Of a stretch of DNA of 64,000 nt, positions 57,413-64,000 are shown piece by piece. The position numbers and the translations under genes were made by a program. The first letter of the stretch is position 1. Each line of letters begins with the position of its first letter. The stretch comes from an uncultured Gemmata sp. (lineage in GTDB: Bacteria > Planctomycetota > Planctomycetia > Gemmatales > Gemmataceae). The notes under the pieces were generated by a model. The model was not told the DNA's origin, did no database searches, and saw only the letters and a program-made list of their open reading frames with translations. The stretch is from NCBI GenBank assembly GCA_937924775.1, contig CALDUT010000004.1:62001-126000 (forward strand). The letters are read 5' to 3'.

Positions 57413-58384
57413 TTAGAAATCCCCCGGAATCACTTCGCCGCGGTTGCGGGTCAAGAGGCTGAGGGCCACATCGAGGGTCGCGCTCGTTTTCAAGAAGCGG
57501 ATGCTGCCGTCGGCCATGCAGAGGTTCGCTCCGCCGCTGTGGAAGGAGTAAATTTCCTTATCGTTGATGCAGTTGACAACACACAGGCCCGCAGCCGGCA
57601 GCGGCTGGCCGGGCACCCAACTGGGGTCGAAACCGCCAATATTGATCCGGCTATTGGGGGCGGCCCATGCTCCGTTAGTCCAACTCTGGGTAGGGTCTTC
57701 CCGGCCCAAGATGAAGCGGCGGTTGCGGCCGGCACATTCAGCCACGATCATCGTGTTCGAAGTACCATCGGTAATGTCCGTGATACGCCGTTCTCCGCGG
57801 TCGGTGGCACTTTTCGTATTCCCCATGATCCCGATAAAATTGGGGTCGCTTTGTTGCACGAAGGGACGAATGTACGAAGACCAGAAGGGATTGTTCCCGA
57901 GCCGTTCGGTGGTGGCGGCATAATCCGACACACCACGGGTGGGATGCCGGCCATCTTGGGGTGCTGATGGGCACAAGAAGGTGGGAATGGTGAAGCGGAT
58001 CGCTCCACCGACCGCTGTATTGGCCCCTTCATCCCACGACAAATCGAACCGGTAGATTCGGAACACATTCCCTTGCTCGAGGTAGGGCAGGATGTATGGC
58101 GTCCACGAGTGGACACGTACGCTACCGTCTGGCCGGTAGAGAATCTGCCCTTGGTTATCGAGTGCCACTCGGCGTGCGGCGGGGAAACGCCCTTCCGTGT
58201 CGTGGTAATTATGCAGGGCGATACCGATTTGCTTCAGGTTGTTCTGACACTTCATCCGAGCCGCGGCTTCGCGGACTTTTTGCACCGCGGGCAACAACAG
58301 ACCGATCAAAATCGCAATGATCGCGATCACGACCAAAAGTTCAATCAGCGTAAAACCAGATCGGGACGAACGCACACGCATCAT
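57413..58384 (-). CDS. DUF1559 prepilin-like protein
   Basis: A 323-residue protein with a type IV prepilin-like N terminus (SGFTLIELLVVIAIIAILIGLLLPAVQKVREAAAR). It continues with KCQNNLKQIGIALHNYHDTEGRFP, the DUF1559 entry motif. The family's C-terminal H-x9-DG motif reads SFHSGGANLCMADGSIRF. DUF1559 proteins are a hallmark of Planctomycetes and are expected to be processed by prepilin peptidase and exported. The start at 58384 has GGAG 9 nt upstream. It follows the lipoprotein gene by 55 nt and forms a two-gene unit with it. Confidence 0.93.
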   Translation of the reverse strand: MMRVRSSRSGFTLIELLVVIAIIAILIGLLLPAVQKVREAAARMKCQNNLKQIGIALHNYHDTEGRFPAARRVALDNQGQILYRPDGSVRVHSWTPYILPYLEQGNVFRIYRFDLSWDEGANTAVGGAIRFTIPTFLCPSAPQDGRHPTRGVSDYAATTERLGNNPFWSSYIRPFVQQSDPNFIGIMGNTKSATDRGERRITDITDGTSNTMIVAECAGRNRRFILGREDPTQSWTNGAWAAPNSRINIGGFDPSWVPGQPLPAAGLCVVNCINDKEIYSFHSGGANLCMADGSIRFLKTSATLDVALSLLTRNRGEVIPGDF

Positions 58385-58439
58385 CGGGAGGGTCTCCTTC
58401 CGCAGAGCAAATGAAAAGGGTCGCAAAAGGAATCCACCA

Positions 58440-58877
58440 TCACTTGGCGGAAATGCGAAACGGTTCCAACTCAGTGGGACCGTCCTTCACGACTACCATA
58501 AAAGGGGTTAGCTCGGGGTTGCCATATTTCGCGGGCAACTTGTTTCTGGGGTTTTCAAGTTCCCGGGCGTTGGCAGGATACCAAGTGATCACCACTTTGT
58601 ACTCGCCCGAAGGGGCACCGTCGCCATACGGATGGGTGCGAAGGGTGAACGAGCCATCCGCTTGAACAATTCCGGAAGGGATCAAAGCATTCGGACTATC
58701 TTTCGGTGGGGAGGAATGCAGGACAACATTCGCCCCTGCCGCTGGTTGATTGTCAAAGAAAACTTGACCCTTCACCGGATACAACTTCGGGCCGTCGTTG
58801 CTGCAGCCACCGGCAACGACCACCAACACAATGCTGAAAGCACCCCACACGACCGGGCCAATACGGACAGGAACCAT
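58440..58877 (-). CDS. Small carboxypeptidase-regulatory-like lipoprotein
   Basis: A 145-residue lipoprotein: signal peptide with lipobox VVAGGC, then a transthyretin-like domain. That domain runs LYPVKGQVFFDNQPAAGANV, then IPSGIVQADGSFTLRT and APSGEYKVVITW. This is the typical companion of DUF1559 genes in Planctomycetes. ATG at 58877 has GGAG 8 nt upstream; an upstream open frame is non-coding. First gene of the pair with the DUF1559 protein. Probably anchored in an outer or inner membrane; function unknown. Confidence 0.85.
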   Translation of the reverse strand: MVPVRIGPVVWGAFSIVLVVVAGGCSNDGPKLYPVKGQVFFDNQPAAGANVVLHSSPPKDSPNALIPSGIVQADGSFTLRTHPYGDGAPSGEYKVVITWYPANARELENPRNKLPAKYGNPELTPFMVVVKDGPTELEPFRISAK

Positions 58878-59075
58878 CGGTCGATCTCCATGGGCATCAC
58901 TGTGGCGGCTGTTGACGTGGGGCATACCGCCATGCGTCAGTGTGTGAATCGCAGCCGCGATGCTACCCCGCCGATTCCGATTTTTCAATCTCTTTCTCAT
59001 AATTTGGGAAACCGGTGTTCTGACTTAGCCACAGCTGGTCTGGACCACCAACAAAACGTGATCACATCGCGTTGG

Positions 59076-59110
59076 GTTCATCGGCTCCCCTGATGCCGGA
59101 GCCGATGAAC
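59076..59110. repeat. 13-bp perfect hairpin
   Basis: GTTCATCGGCTCC (59076-59088) and GGAGCCGATGAAC (59098-59110) are perfect reverse complements around CCTGATGCC. No T-run follows on either strand, and no gene ends here. It is unexplained by nearby genes. Confidence 0.65.
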
Positions 59111-59540
59111 ACCGCACAACCGGGGCGGCTTGAGCGGGGATGCCGGAGAAAGTTGCTCACCTGCCACCGCGACTCTGTTGAGCGTCTGGCGGGGCTTGGC
59201 CCCACAATGGAACGATTCAGAGAATCCTCTTGGAATACAAGCCGCTATCGAACTGATCCGACTCACAATAACTGCTAACAACACGAACAATCAACAACAC
59301 AGCAAACAACAACAACCATCTTGAGAAATGAATGGCCGAGTTACAGCGGCAATGGGTGCGATGAGAAGCAACCGAAAGCCAGAGTTAAGGTCCATCTCCA
59401 ATCACTCCAACCCTAAGCCAACCAGTGACACACAGACGTGTCGTGTCGTATTGGGCTAGTCCATCAACACCCCAACCGAGGGGCCCCCAATCGACGACAC
59501 ACTATTTATACACCCACCAGTCCCACAAAGCAAGAAGAAA

Positions 59541-59746
59541 TTATGACAAATCCGATCATCAAACTGATCATTTCTCTGGGCAACGAAACAGCAAAGCCAT
59601 GGGATCGTAGAAAGTCGATCCATGGAGGCGATCAACTTCACAGCGTGCTTTCTGGTGTCACATGCAAAATGTCACGACGGGCTGTAGGACAGTGGGCAAT
59701 TTGGAAAGGAAAGTTTCTCTTCGGCCACCACGGCGGGATCTGTTAA
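59541..59746 (+). CDS. Candidate small ORF, 67-68 aa, weak
   Basis: ATG after AAGAAGAAATT, giving MTNPIIKLIISLGNETAKPW and ending KFLFGHHGGIC. Codon third positions are much poorer in G/C than in neighbouring genes. No family recognised. It could be spurious or foreign. Confidence 0.2.
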
Positions 59747-59890
59747 TCCCGCGTGAGGATAGGGGCGATTGGTCATCGGCGGACAAGATACAGGGTCTTC
59801 GGTCCGAGCTCGACGGACAACCGTTTTGGGAGCTTTACCCGAGCCTGTTGCCGCAGTGCTGAGAAGGGTCCGGAGCGGTGGATAATCCCG

Positions 59891-60268
59891 TCAACACCTC
59901 AACACGGTTTGAATCACGGCCGAAAGCTGTTCTTTCGTGTAGGGTTTGGCGAGGTAACCGTCGGCCGGGTGGTGGGGGAAATCCGTTTCGGGGTGGCCGC
60001 TGCTAAGAATCACGCGGCTGTGGGGGCTGCGTTGGCGTAATTGTGGGATCAGTTCCAGACCGGTTTGGTCGGGTAGGGTGTAATCGACGATGATCAGTAC
60101 GAACGGTTCTGGGGCATTTTGCACACACGCCAAAGCATCTGCGGCGGTGATGGCCTCCTCCACCAGAAAGTGATTCCGTTCTAGCATCAACCGGGTGACC
60201 GCTCGCACCACCTGTTCGTCGTCCACTATCAGAACCCGCCGCTGAGGGGATTCGACTGACCCTGTCAT
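59891..60268 (-). CDS. Single-domain response regulator (CheY-like)
   Basis: A 125-residue receiver with RRVLIVDDEQVVRAVTR, phospho-acceptor Asp62 in FVLIIVDYTLPDQTGL, the Ser of VILSSGHPE and the Lys of YLAKPYTKEQL. There is no output domain, so it acts by protein interaction or as a phospho-sink. ATG at 60268 has GGAG 7 nt upstream. No kinase is adjacent, although orphan kinases exist elsewhere in the window. The DapA-family gene lies 112 nt upstream on the same strand. Confidence 0.92.
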   Translation of the reverse strand: MTGSVESPQRRVLIVDDEQVVRAVTRLMLERNHFLVEEAITAADALACVQNAPEPFVLIIVDYTLPDQTGLELIPQLRQRSPHSRVILSSGHPETDFPHHPADGYLAKPYTKEQLSAVIQTVLRC

Positions 60269-60380
60269 AGGACAACTCCATAAAGCGAGACCACGCGGGT
60301 TCATTCCGTGTTCATCTGTCTGTGGGATGAATCCTTCCAATTAACCAATGCATCCCGCGACTGCCCAATTGGATGAAGCC

Positions 60381-61343
60381 TCAGGTCGTGGGGATGCCTA
60401 GCTGCCGGGCAATACCACGGAGCAACTCGTAGTCGGATTCTGGGCGAGTGGGACTTTGAGGGTGGGTGGTGGCGCTGGCGATCCAGCCCCGCAGCTTCAG
60501 AAACATTGCCGCTGAGTGCTTGTACGCCGGGACCGGATCGCGGAACGCTAGAAAACCGAGGTATTGCAGCACATCGTTCAGTTCGTAGAAGCGGAGGTCT
60601 CCGTTCTGCCAATAGCGGTCCCGCAGGGCAAACAGATCGGGAGCGAAGGTACTCAGCCCCAGCAGATAATCGCTTCCGTACATAACCATGTCGATACCTA
60701 AGTCGTTGCCGGTAAAGATTTTAAAATCCGGCCGGACGGTATCGCGCAACTGCAGCCGTTGCCATTCCCATTCCCGGCGAAGCGACGAGTGCTTCGCCCC
60801 GATACACCGGCGAATCGACATTAGGCCGCGAAACGCCTCAAGACTGTAGATGGCCCCAAAGGGGGCAAACATCGTGCCTAATTCGAAGGCGATGAACTGG
60901 TCGCAATCGCGGCCAATTGCCTCGTAAGCTGCAATCAGTTCCGCATCCGGTAGGCCGGTGAGGCCATAACTTTGGAAAATCACCGGGATGGCTCCGCGGG
61001 TGGTGATCGCATCCACGGCCCGCCGGTATCCATCAAGATCGAACGAAGCCCCCGGTTTGTCACTCACAAATGCTCCGGCCACAAAAGATTTGCCACCCAA
61101 AGCTGAACGAATTGCGTCTAAAGTTGCAATTTTCTGCTCTGGCGATAGGAGATTGCCGAAGCCAGTGTCCATATTGATGGCTGGGATTAGGCCCGCTTCC
61201 GCGGTGCGTACGCAGTGCGCGGTGAAGCCTGGCCAATCAATTGCCCCATCCGTGGTAAATGGGAGTAACACGGCGGAAATCCCCGTGATGGAACGGCGGG
61301 GGCGGATCATAGCCAGTGGGTCTATGGTGCTAGGAGCCGTCAT
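60381..61343 (-). CDS. Dihydrodipicolinate synthase family (DapA/NanA-like) enzyme
   Basis: A 320-residue Schiff-base aldolase-fold enzyme. It starts GISAVLLPFTTDGAIDWPGF, with the Tyr region PVIFQSYGLTGLP and the Schiff-base Lys184 in CIGAKHSSLRREWEW. The usual GTTGE-like stretch near residue 60 is changed to MDTGFGNLLSPEQK. This is not a canonical DapA, so the keto-acid substrate is open. ATG at 61343 has AAGGAG 8 nt upstream. It is divergent from the dehydratase gene at 61571, which may act in the same pathway. Confidence 0.82.
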   Translation of the reverse strand: MTAPSTIDPLAMIRPRRSITGISAVLLPFTTDGAIDWPGFTAHCVRTAEAGLIPAINMDTGFGNLLSPEQKIATLDAIRSALGGKSFVAGAFVSDKPGASFDLDGYRRAVDAITTRGAIPVIFQSYGLTGLPDAELIAAYEAIGRDCDQFIAFELGTMFAPFGAIYSLEAFRGLMSIRRCIGAKHSSLRREWEWQRLQLRDTVRPDFKIFTGNDLGIDMVMYGSDYLLGLSTFAPDLFALRDRYWQNGDLRFYELNDVLQYLGFLAFRDPVPAYKHSAAMFLKLRGWIASATTHPQSPTRPESDYELLRGIARQLGIPTT

Positions 61344-61570
61344 CGCGGTTTCTCCTTTCAGACAGACAACGATGACCATCCTCGTGTTGAGGTATAACCG
61401 CTTATACACCGGAAGAGTGCCGAGGGAAGAAAAGTTTCGCACGAAACTGGCCAATTTTTCGCCGTTGATCAAACTTCGTACATCGTATCGAGGAACAGTC
61501 GTTCCTGGCAGAGGCGTCAGCTTTCGCATATGATTCTGTGCACCATACTGGCTTGGAAACAGGAACTTTC

Positions 61571-62527
61571 ATGTCCATCTATGCCTGTGATTGGGCGAGC
61601 ATCCGCGAAGCCACTGAGCGAATCGCAGGAATCGTTCACCGGACTCCGGTGATGACCTCCGAAACACTCAATCGGCTTTCGGGCAAGCAACTTTTCTTCA
61701 AATGCGAAAACTTGCAGAAAGTCGGGGCATTCAAGTATCGCGGCGCGACCAATGCTGTTCGGAAGCTCTCCGCGGCAAAGGCGGCACGGGGAGTCGTCAC
61801 GCATTCGAGCGGCAACCACGCGCAGGCGTTGGCTCTTGCGGCCCAAGTACGCGGCATTCCGGCGTACATTGTGATGCCGAAAACGGCACCCGCGGTGAAA
61901 AAAGCAGCGGTTGAAGGCTATGGCGGCCTCATTACTCTGTGTGAACCCACGCTCGCCGATCGCGAACACACCGCCAACGAACTGGTGGCGAAAACCGGGG
62001 CGATCCTCATTCCCCCGTTTGATCATCCCGATGTCATCGCCGGCCAAGGGACCACCGCGGTGGAATTGCTGGACGATGTACCCGACCTCGACGCGATCAT
62101 TGTTTGCGTCGGGGGTGGCGGACTGATCGCTGGCTGTACCATCGCCGCGCAGAGTATCAAACCAGGTCTTCGCATCTTCGGGGCCGAACCGAGCGGAGCC
62201 GACGATGCCGCGCGTTCCAAAGCCGCCGGGCAGTGGCTGCCGCAAACCCACCCCAACACCATCGCCGATGGGTTGCTCACCAGTACTGGTCAACTGACTT
62301 GGCCGGTGATTCGCGACCGTGTCGAACACATCTTCACCGTCAGCGATGAGGAAATTCGCTCCACCATGCGGCTTGTCTGGGAGCGGATGAAGCTGATCGT
62401 CGAACCCAGTGGGGCCGTGGCCGCGGCCGTGGCACTCAGCGACGCCTTCCGGGCGATAACCGGGGTACACAAAGTCGGTGTGATCTTCAGCGGTGGCAAC
62501 GTGAACTTGGACAAGTTGTATTGGTAA
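61571..62527 (+). CDS. Fold-type II PLP serine/threonine dehydratase or serine racemase-like enzyme
   Basis: A 318-residue PLP enzyme with Schiff-base Lys55 in VGAFKYRGATNA, substrate loop SSGNHAQALALAA, phosphate-binding VGGGGLIAGC and the C-terminal SGGNVNLDKLY. It lacks the C-terminal regulatory domain of biosynthetic threonine deaminase (IlvA), so it is either a catabolic dehydratase or a serine racemase. ATG at 61571 has AGGA 6 nt upstream. It is divergent from the DapA-like gene, with 227 nt between the two starts. Confidence 0.93.
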   Translation: MSIYACDWASIREATERIAGIVHRTPVMTSETLNRLSGKQLFFKCENLQKVGAFKYRGATNAVRKLSAAKAARGVVTHSSGNHAQALALAAQVRGIPAYIVMPKTAPAVKKAAVEGYGGLITLCEPTLADREHTANELVAKTGAILIPPFDHPDVIAGQGTTAVELLDDVPDLDAIIVCVGGGGLIAGCTIAAQSIKPGLRIFGAEPSGADDAARSKAAGQWLPQTHPNTIADGLLTSTGQLTWPVIRDRVEHIFTVSDEEIRSTMRLVWERMKLIVEPSGAVAAAVALSDAFRAITGVHKVGVIFSGGNVNLDKLYW

Positions 62528-62644
62528 TTGCATTCAGCCGCGGCGAATCACAAACCGTAGTGATCCACCAGGCGGCGGCTCGAAAACGCTAGCGACGAGT
62601 AGTTGGGACGACCATACGCCGCATTCACCCTCAGAGAACAGGCC

Positions 62645-63172
62645 GTGTTGATTGTGATGGCCGGATTGCCAGGCACTGGCAAAAGTACGCTCGCCACGCG
62701 GTTGGCGGAAGCTCTCCGAGCTGTGGTTCTCTCAAAAGATGTGGTTCGTGCAGTTCTCTTTCCACCGCCGGTACTCGATTATTCGCCCACTCAGGACGAA
62801 ATCGCCATGACCGCGATTTACCACGCAACCGAGGTGATCCTACGCAGTTATCCGCGGCAGCCGATTATTCTCGACGGCCGCACCTTCAGCCAGCCGGGGC
62901 AGTGGGAGCCTGTTCAGAAATTGGTCAATTCGCTCAACGTGTCGCCGGTGGTGATCGAGTGTGTTTGTTCCGACGATGTGGCGCGCCAACGCATTGCCCG
63001 CGATTATGCACGGGGCCACCATCTGGCCAAAAATCGTACACCGGAACTGTACGATCGAGTCCGAGCGGCGGCAGTGTCGCTGGCGGTTCCCCGGCTGACG
63101 CTTGATACCGGGGAACTTCCGACCGAGGAATGCGTTCGCCAAGCGTTGCAATACATTTTATCCCGGTGCTGA
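62645..63172 (+). CDS. Small P-loop kinase (AAA_33 / gluconate-kinase-like)
   Basis: A 175-residue protein that begins MLIVMAGLPGTGKSTLATRL with a classic Walker A. It continues with VVLSKDVVRAVLF, an acidic strand IILDGRTFSQPGQW and a lid region of RQRIARDYARG type. Small kinases of this family phosphorylate sugars, nucleosides or metabolites; the substrate is not visible here. GTG at 62645 is preferred because homologs start there; TTG at 62603 is the only longer alternative. It follows the dehydratase gene by 117 nt. Confidence 0.85.
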   Translation: MLIVMAGLPGTGKSTLATRLAEALRAVVLSKDVVRAVLFPPPVLDYSPTQDEIAMTAIYHATEVILRSYPRQPIILDGRTFSQPGQWEPVQKLVNSLNVSPVVIECVCSDDVARQRIARDYARGHHLAKNRTPELYDRVRAAAVSLAVPRLTLDTGELPTEECVRQALQYILSRC

Positions 63173-63193
63173 AGCGAGGGCTGCCAGCACATG

Positions 63194-63221
63194 AATTACC
63201 CTCGCGTCAATTACCCTCGCG
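63194..63221. repeat. Short 15-bp direct repeat
   Basis: AATTACCCTCGCG occurs at 63194-63206 and again at 63209-63221, separated by TC. It lies in the gap between convergent genes. Confidence 0.6.
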
Positions 63222-63296
63222 GTAGCCGGTGGCCCTGGAATTTTGGCGGGCAGCACATCCGGAGCTGGAGAACTCCTTTCAGGGGGCCCCCGGGAG

Positions 63297-64000
63297 CTAC
63301 TTCGCCGGCAGCATGGGGGCCGGCTGAGCAGCGATTTTGAGTTTCTCCAGGGTGGCTTTGGCTGCGGCCAGTTCCGCGGTGGCGGCGTCGAGGGCGGCTT
63401 TGGCGGTGGCAACTTCCGCGGTGGCGGCGTCGAGGGCGGCTTTGGCCGGGGCCACGGCGTCGGTCGCGGGCTTGACCATCGGCATCAACTCCGCGACTTT
63501 CTTTTGATTCGCCGCCACTTGGGCCATGGCCTCGGTGTAGGTTTTGAAGTGGAGGGCGAATTGCTCTTGCGCGGCTTTGAGCGTGGCCGCGGCGTCGGTG
63601 GCCGATTTTTTGGCCTTGTCGAGTTCGCTGGTGAGTGCGGTGAGAGTGTCGGCCTTCTTTTTGGAGATGGCGGCCAGTTCGGCATTCTCTGGGGTTTTGG
63701 CGGCGGCTTCTGCCAGTGCTTTCGCTGCTGCAGTTTCCGCATTCACAAGCACTTCGAGCGCGGCGGCTTTGTCGGCGGCGGTTTTGGCGAGCGGGGCGGC
63801 TTGATCGGCGGCGGCTTTGGCCGCGTCCATTTGCGCTTTGGCCGCGGTGGCGGTGGCAGTGGCGTCGGTCACGATTTTTTGCGCCGCGGCCAGTTCCGCA
63901 TTGATCTTGTTCAGATTCGCGACAGCCGCGGTGTGAGTGTCGGTTGCGGTTTTGGCTTTCTGAACGGCCGCATCGTAAGCGGCTTGCGCGGTATTCACTT
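63297..64000 (-). CDS. Alanine-rich coiled-coil protein, C-terminal part (5' end outside window)
   Basis: The visible 233 residues are almost only Ala, Lys, Glu, Asp, Thr and Gln in heptads (AAAKAQMDAAKAAADQAAPL, LKAAQEQFALHF). They form a long coiled coil ending PAPMLPAK. The GTG near 63998 is probably an internal Val, so the protein continues to the right. The last 60 residues contain a near-exact tandem repeat (AKAALDAATAE, period 14 residues). In Planctomycetes, tails like this end exported cytochrome or WD40 proteins, but nothing visible proves that here. Confidence 0.75.
   Translation of the reverse strand, partial: VNTAQAAYDAAVQKAKTATDTHTAAVANLNKINAELAAAQKIVTDATATATAAKAQMDAAKAAADQAAPLAKTAADKAAALEVLVNAETAAAKALAEAAAKTPENAELAAISKKKADTLTALTSELDKAKKSATDAAATLKAAQEQFALHFKTYTEAMAQVAANQKKVAELMPMVKPATDAVAPAKAALDAATAEVATAKAALDAATAELAAAKATLEKLKIAAQPAPMLPAK
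63372..63446. repeat. 33-bp direct repeat, period 42 bp, within the coiled-coil gene
   Basis: The 33-bp segment 63372-63404 (TTCCGCGGTGGCGG...TTTGGC) is repeated exactly at 63414-63446. This reflects a recent duplication of a 14-residue unit in the coiled coil. Confidence 0.85.

Larger units (their letters stand above)
58878..59890. other. 1-kb region without a convincing gene
   Basis: Lower GC than the neighbours, especially 59270-59330 (runs of CAA and AAC) and 59520-59660. It contains a 13-bp perfect hairpin (59076-59110) and a 7-bp hairpin (59733-59752). The left part must hold the promoter of the lipoprotein-DUF1559 pair. One short open frame (59541-59746) is listed separately as a weak candidate. 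It may be the remains of a lost or transferred segment. Confidence 0.45.

Overview
The window is a gene-dense, GC-rich bacterial chromosome segment, about 60 % GC by eye. It most likely comes from a planctomycete of the Gemmata type (Gemmataceae). This is an inference from gene content: a prepilin-like DUF1559 protein followed by a small carboxypeptidase-regulatory lipoprotein, a Cys-type sulfatase, a cytochrome/copper-monooxygenase and sugar-dehydrogenase set, a very long RseP, a GldG/DUF4340 ABC module, and an Uma2 remnant. There is no rRNA, CRISPR array, prophage or intact insertion sequence. Two tRNA genes are present, Arg(TCT) and Lys(TTT).

Left part (1-9,060): the 3' two thirds of ppdK, a conserved hypothetical gene and a twice-frameshifted Uma2 pseudogene. 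A leftward run then reads secG, yicC, gmk, rpoZ, a membrane protein and ribBA. 9,060-15,234: an intergenic stretch with repeats, tRNA-Arg, then a rightward redox set: a DUF3365 haem lipoprotein, a thioredoxin-like protein, a cytochrome c/copper monooxygenase and a PQQ-type sugar dehydrogenase.

15,390-30,835 is one long leftward train. In transcription order it holds an ABC ATPase, an ABC permease, a GldG-like protein and a 1,480-residue protein built of repeated DUF4340-like units. It continues with mutM, a haem-motif (DUF3365) sensor kinase, its NtrC-type sigma-54 activator, a TPR protein and thpR. 30,950-39,692: an RsmC-like methylase, then leftward trpB, a small DMT transporter and trpA, a STAS protein, a small membrane protein, htpG and an orphan histidine kinase.

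39,735-48,302: a sulfatase, a lipoprotein, an M24 peptidase, a LURP-one/scramblase-like protein, ubiE/menG overlapping hemE, a CBS-pair protein and an XPB-like helicase. The convergent gap at 48,303-48,660 holds a perfect parS-type palindrome between the arms of a 13-bp inverted repeat. 48,661-64,000: dxr-rseP, tRNA-Lys, a fused MFS/spermidine-synthase protein, an Hsp70, the DUF1559/lipoprotein pair, and about 1 kb with no convincing gene. The right end carries a single-domain response regulator, a DapA-family enzyme, a serine/threonine dehydratase-family enzyme, a small P-loop kinase and the end of an alanine-rich coiled-coil protein.

Most genes are ordinary housekeeping or planctomycete-typical genes. 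I found no clear new defence or mobile system. The observations most worth following are the DUF4340 repeat protein with its ABC module, the parS-like locus, the haem-sensor two-component pair, the trpB-transporter-trpA arrangement, and several genes that look leaderless, with a TACAAT-like box 6-8 nt before ATG and no Shine-Dalgarno sequence (SD).
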